The notes under the pieces were generated by a model. It did no database searches. It was not told where the DNA came from and worked only from the letters and a program-made list of their open reading frames with translations. This document shows positions 59,241-64,000 of a stretch of 64,000 nt of DNA, one piece after another. This DNA comes from Rhynchopus euleeides (lineage: Eukaryota; Euglenozoa; Diplonemea; Diplonemida; Diplonemidae). The stretch spans positions 558,001 to 622,000 of the forward strand of contig OY723274.1 in NCBI GenBank assembly GCA_963210315.1, in the 5' to 3' direction. Positions within the stretch are counted from its first letter, which is position 1. Each line of letters opens with the position of its first letter. The position numbers were made by a program, and so were the translations under genes.

Positions 59241-59348
59241 GGGGGTCTTCGCTACGGGGTGGTCGTCAGTGCATTTGAGTGCATTTCCTGTTGAATTAGC
59301 TAAAAACTGACGAAGAATAACGAAGCATAACGACCAGCGAAGACCCCC
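59241..59348. mobile_element. 108-bp palindromic MITE-like element
   Basis: The ends GGGGGTCTTCGCT and AGCGAAGACCCCC are inverted, with GGTCGT/ACGACC following inward on each side. The flanks share AAA. It lies about 200 bp past the 3' end of the ABC transporter gene. Confidence 0.65.
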
Positions 59349-59553
59349 AAAAACTTAACTCGGAAAGAGTCGAGGAGATTCAGAGAGCTAAAGGGAGAGC
59401 AGTCGAGGGATAGAGAGTGTGGGTGTCCTGGGGAAGGGGAAAAGAGCGCTGAAGGCATGGCGGGGGAGGGGGAGGGGTAACAAGCAGGATGAAGAAACGT
59501 GGAAAGGGGGGATGCGACAGGACACCACTCTCGGGCAGCGGATCTGAAGCACC

Positions 59554-62500
59554 TCAGAACGGGTTGGTGCAGGAAGGTGTCGCATCTGTCGAGAAGGGCT
59601 CGTTGTCATCGCAGGCCAGGGTAGACTCCGGCACAAGGGACCTCCGGGCGCTGTGTGGTGACGAGCAGGTGTCGTCCCCCAGGGCGTGGCTGTGGTAGAG
59701 GTTGAAGCGTGCCCTGTAGTTGCCGTTGGGGATCATCATGAGGTCGTCGTGTGCGCCCTGCTCGATGATCTGCCCATTCTCCAGCACGGCGATGCAGTTG
59801 GCGTCGCGGATGGTGGACAGCTTGTGGGCAACGGTGATGGAGGTTATTGCGTTCGTCGTGATGATGTGGTCGATCGCCTGCTGCACCTCCTTCTCACACT
59901 CGTTGTCCAGCGCGCTCGTCGCCTCGTCCAGGAGGAGGATGCGCGGCTTCTTGATCATCGCACGTGCAATCGCTACGCGCTGCTTCTGCCCTCCAGATAG
60001 GCGTGACCCGCGCGTCCCCACATCCGTGTGGTAACCGTCGGGGAGCTTCTCGATGTCGTGGTGGATGTTGGCCATCTTCGCCGCCTCCACCACCTCGTCC
60101 AGCGTCGCGTCAGGCTTCCCGAGGCGGATGTTGTCTAGCACAGACGTGCCGAACAGCATCGGCTCCTGGCTCACCACACCCACCTGCGTGCGCCACCAGT
60201 GCAGGCTCACGTCGTTCAGGTCTGTCCCGTCCACAAGGATCTGCCCGCGCTCCAGCTTGTAGAAGCGCTGCAGCAGCTGCAGGACTGTTGACTTCCCGCT
60301 CCCAGTCTCCCCGATCAGGCCCACCTGCACCCCGCCGTTGCAGGCTTGGATGCCGAGGCTGAAGTCGCGGAGCACCACGCTGTCCGGGCGTGTGGGGTAT
60401 GTGAATGTGACATCCTTCAGCTGCAGCCCCGCGTCCGTCAGCACGCCCTCCCTCCCCTGCAGCGACATCTGGTCCACAAGCGGCACCCTGTCCAGGATGT
60501 GGAACACCTCGGCTGCAGCCTCCTTCGCCTCCAGCACGGAGTTCTGCATGGCCAGCGTCTCGCCCGCACCCATGGAGCACTGCACCAGGGCTGTCATGGC
60601 GAGGATCATGTCACGAAAGGTGATGTCGCCATCAGCGATCAACGTCCCGCCGTACCACAACCCCAGGCCGAACGAGCCGAACAGGGCGAACTGGTTGATG
60701 CCAAATGTGACCCCCACGACGATAGCACGCTTGAATTTCTGGGCCTCGATGACACGCCCTGCTTCTGCATACTCGCCGACCACCTTGTCCACCATGTTGA
60801 AGGACACGACAGTCTTGAAGTTGTTGATAGCCTCGCTCGTCACACGCCCGGCCACACCCCTGCTTTCGTTGCCCACCGTTCCGGAGAACGCCATCATGCC
60901 CACCGCACCAGAGAGGCCCACCAGGGGCAAGGCAGAGAGCAGCACCAGCGACATCTGCCAGCTTGCTGTGAAGGCAACGGCGAAGCCACCAACAATGCAG
61001 ACGAGGGTGCGAAGCACCACCCCGACGGAAGGCCCGAACAGCTGGTTGATGGACTCCGTCTGCTTGGACAGGAGGGTGCCGAGGGCACCCGTCTCGTGGT
61101 CCGGCTCGTCGAAGAAGGACATGTCCTGTCGCAGCAGGTGTGCGAACAGCATGTTGCGGATGCGGAAGGTGAGGTGTTCGCCCATGTACCCGAAGGCGCC
61201 GATCTGCAGGGTGTTGCCGATAAAGGCGGCTACACCCAGCGCAACAAGCAGCATGCAAAACAGGTCGACGTTGTCACGTGCATAGGATGATTCGGCACAC
61301 ACGTCGCGGTAGAGAGTGGTGTTGGATGTGGTGTCCCAGTAGGCCTGCTTGTGGCACTCCTGCGTCTGGACCTTCTGCAGCACCACCAGTGCCTCGGCGA
61401 AGATGATGGCGTATGCCGGGTAGAGGAGGCCGTTGAAGATGCATCCCAGCAGCGCAGGCACCATCCACGCCATCCACGGCATGGCGAGTGAGGCCACGCG
61501 CAGCATGCTGCTTTTGGCTTTGATCTTCTGCTGCTTCTTCCTCGCAGCCTCCTCTGCACGCTCGTCAGCAGTGGCCACGCGTGTCAGCTCCCAGTTGGCG
61601 TCCCTGCTATCCAGCCGCACAGAGGTGTCCGCTAGGGCAACACTGTCGAACAGGCTGGCGTGGGTGTGTGTGCCGCGCAGCGTGGGGCACATAGCACCCT
61701 CTTCGTCCTCGTCCATCGTGGACTGTGTGGCGGTGTCGTGGTTCTGCGTTTCCCACAGCGATGAGTAAATGCCCTGTAGGTGTGGTGGTGGTGGTGCAGT
61801 GTGAGCAGGCAGGGTGGGCCTTGATGCAGGGGTCAGCCACGGAACACATGTCACGGCAGTGCTGTGGCGTCGTCACATACCCCCTCCTTGGCGACAAGCT
61901 CGTCATGTGTGCCCTGCTCGGCAATGACACAGCCACGCGCCTCCCGCCCGCGTGCAGGCTTCATCACGACGATCTTGTCAGCCGACACGACGGTCTGCAG
62001 GCGGTGTGCGATGATAATGGTGGTCGGCTTCGAGTGTCCGTCGTGCGCATTCAGCACAATGTTCAGCGCCTGCTGCACCTTCAGCTCCGACTCGCGGTCC
62101 AGCGCGCTCGTCGCCTCGTCCAGCAGGAGGATGCGCGGCTTCTTGATTATGGCACGTGCAATCGCAATGCGCTGCTTCTGCCCGCCCGACAGCTGGCACC
62201 CGCCCTCACCCACCTTCGTGTCGTACTGGTCGGGCCAGGTGACAATCGTGTGATGGATGTTGGCCTTGCTGCATGCATCCACTACCTCCTCCATCGTCGC
62301 CTCTGGACGCCCAGCACGGAGGTTCTCCAGCACCGTCCCCACAAACAGCACAGGCTCCTGCGTCACCATCCCGATCTGGTCGCGCCACCACTTCAGGTCC
62401 AGCTCGTTCAGCGGGGTTCCGTCCACATACACCCGCCCGTTTACAGAGTGGTTGACATCCGTCGCCACGTTCCGTCGCGTCATCGCCTTCACGTCAATCG

Positions 62501-64000
62501 CAAAGCGCCCGAATGCAAGGTCCACCTGCTCCTCTGGCTGGCCCCCCGCAAGTGCCTCATTCAGCACCCCACACACAGGGATTGGCAGGCGGAACTCCAC
62601 AGCAGCCTCCTTCGCGCCCTCCCTCTCCACCCAGTACCACACGCCGCAGTCATCGCGCCGCACAGCACCCTCGCTGTCGGGCACGGTGTGTGTGATGGCC
62701 ACCTCATCCCCGTTCGACTTCTCCATCAACACGACGCACTGCTTCGACAGCCCATCGGATGTGATAGGCAACGTGAACCGTGTCTCCTCAGACGCGCCGT
62801 TCCCCTCCTGCAGGCACTGCATTGCATCCAGCAGCACCAGGTTCGGCTCGTAGGGGTACGCCTTCGTCGTCCCGTTCAGCAGACGCATCCCAAAGTGTGC
62901 GCCTGCAGGCTCGTAGAATCGCTGCACAATCGACACCAGGCTCGACTTCCCGCACCCCGACAGCCCCACCAGCCCGATCGTCTGCCCCGCCTCCACCTTC
63001 AGGTTCAGCTCCTTGAACACAGGCCGCTCCGTCCTGCTCGGGTAGCAGAACGTCAGGTTGCTGAACTCGATCTCCCCACGCAGCTGGCCCAGCTTCTTGT
63101 CCCCGGGGTGGATACGTGGCTTCCTGTCGATCACCGCGAACACACGCCGCGCAGCCGCCTTCGCCCCTGCGAACGCTGTGATGGACGGGCCCACCTGGGC
63201 GAAGGAGAAGGACCCGATGATCACCGCATAGAAGGCTGTCAGCACCTCACCCATGCTGTTCAAGCGCCACTTCACCAGATACGATGCGTAGTAGAACCCC
63301 AGCCCGTAAGAGCAGTACAGGATGAAGAGCGCCACCCCGATGCCTGCACCCTGTGCAAACCCAGAGAGCTTGCTATGCTCCAGGGCACACACAAGGCTCT
63401 CACGGAACTCCGCCAGCTTGAGCCTCTGTGCGTTGAATGCATGCACCGTCTTGATGGCTGTGAAGGTCTCCTCCGCACACCCCCCTGCCTTGGAGTACGC
63501 CGTGCGTGCCCTCTGCACCCTGCTCGACACCACAGTCTGCAGCGCATACCCAGCAACCAGGATCACAGGGGAGGCCGCAAGCAGCATCAGGGTCAGGCGC
63601 CAGGAGCTGATAAATCCGACGATGTACGACACAACGATAGTCACGGGCTGCATGAAGAAGAACCCAGCCTGCTCCGCAATGCCTTTGTAGATCAACTGCG
63701 TGTCGCCATGCAGGCGCTGCGTCAAGGCACCCGCCTTCTGCAGGTCGAACCACGCGGGCTCCTGGCTCAGCAGCGACTGGAAGTACAGCTCGCGGATCCG
63801 CCGGATTTGCCGCTCGCCGGACAGCAGGAAGCATGCCATCATCACGGCACCAGAGATCAGACCCACGACAGCGGCAACACCCAGCCACCTGGCCCAGTAG
63901 GTCATGTCCTCCGACACCGTCTCATCTGATTCTGAGGCGTCTTGGATGATCTGTCCCGTCAGGAGGCAGAACACGGGGAACCCCGTGCCCACAACAGCCG
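59554..64000 (-). CDS. ABCB/P-glycoprotein-type full transporter, 5' end beyond the window
   Basis: Two exons: 64000-61881 (start off the right edge) and 61773-59554. Together they give TMD1-NBD1-linker-TMD2-NBD2, the layout of multidrug-resistance exporters, which use ATP to move lipids or hydrophobic compounds across membranes. NBD1 has Walker A GLSGCGKSS, signature LSGGQKQR, Walker B ILLLDEATSALD and the H-loop histidine. NBD2 has GETGSGKST, LSGGQKQR, ILLLDEATSALD and AHKLST. Each TMD shows the expected hydrophobic segments. NBD1 carries an unusual insertion of about 155 residues between Walker A and the Q-loop (62439-62903). The C-terminal tail of about 45 residues is Ser/Asp-rich. At over 1440 residues it is longer than usual (about 1280), mostly because of that insertion. 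Confidence 0.95.
61774..61880 (-). other. 107-nt spliceosomal intron in the ABC transporter gene
   Basis: On the minus strand the donor is GGG/GTATGT and the acceptor is CTACAG/GGC, phase 0. Joining the exons yields ELVAKEGGIYSSLWETQ, the conserved end of an ABCB NBD1. Without splicing the frame stops at 61851 and the linker is lost. This shows that the genome has canonical introns, although they are rare in this window. Confidence 0.92.

Larger units (their letters stand above)
54637..59553. other. 4.9-kb spacer between the coiled-coil and ABC genes
   Basis: No supported gene. It holds repeat D copy 2, repeat F (two copies), three inverted-repeat elements (listed separately) and several homopolymer runs. 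The longest frame (57515-58348, plus) lies inside inverted-repeat elements and has no domain signature. Confidence 0.55.

Noticed and set aside
61851-61854. Programmed frameshift between two half-size ABC transporters
   Set aside because: A clean GT-AG intron (61774-61880) joins them and restores the conserved NBD1 end, so one spliced gene explains the data better.

Overview
The window looks like nuclear DNA of a GC-rich, gene-sparse unicellular eukaryote. Evidence: class III cyclases with membrane-spanning N-termini, an ankyrin protein with a signal peptide, a full-size ABCB transporter with a 107-nt GT-AG intron, endonuclease-type (APE/EEP) non-LTR retrotransposons, TIR DNA transposons and abundant (CA)n microsatellites. 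The cyclase motif style reminds me of euglenozoans and other free-living flagellates, but the sequence does not fix the lineage. Standard stop codons are used.

Host genes: an M20 metallopeptidase (9.8-11.2 kb, minus), a secreted/ER ankyrin protein ending in IDEL (14.8-18.1 kb, minus), a two-domain nucleotide cyclase (20.3-22.6 kb, minus, one frameshift) with a partial tandem copy beside it (19.0-19.9 kb), a large coiled-coil protein (51.1-54.6 kb, minus) and an ABCB/P-glycoprotein-like transporter that runs off the right edge (59.6-64 kb, minus). All lie on the minus strand and are separated by kilobases of repeat-rich DNA.

Mobile DNA fills the rest. Retrotransposon RT1 (985-9635) lies inside a (CA)n microsatellite and encodes a coiled-coil ORF1, then OTU, EEP, RT, zinc-knuckle, RNase H and a Cys/His module. 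A short 3' piece of the same family sits in a neighbouring (CA)n tract. Retrotransposon RT2 (about 25.6-34.5 kb) encodes ORF1, an in-frame UGA, a 2A-like peptide, then EEP, RT, zinc knuckle and the same Cys/His module. RT2 lies inside a TIR element (24923-36416) carrying a decayed hAT-like transposase, which is itself inserted at the edge of a TA-target MITE. A 4.5-kb DNA transposon (37076-41565; 9-bp target duplication, about 300-bp TIRs) carries a duplicated OTU/zinc-finger protein. Related uninterrupted copies of two of these insertion sites survive in the window (48742-48750 and around 41745-41790), so the order of nested insertions can be read.

From 41.9 to 48.6 kb the DNA is decayed: it holds a cyclase relic, a hairpin-rich repeat and a 50/100-bp minisatellite. 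At 49-50.1 kb one palindromic MITE is nested in another. The 54.6-59.5 kb spacer holds further small inverted-repeat elements and dispersed repeats shared with the cyclase flanks.
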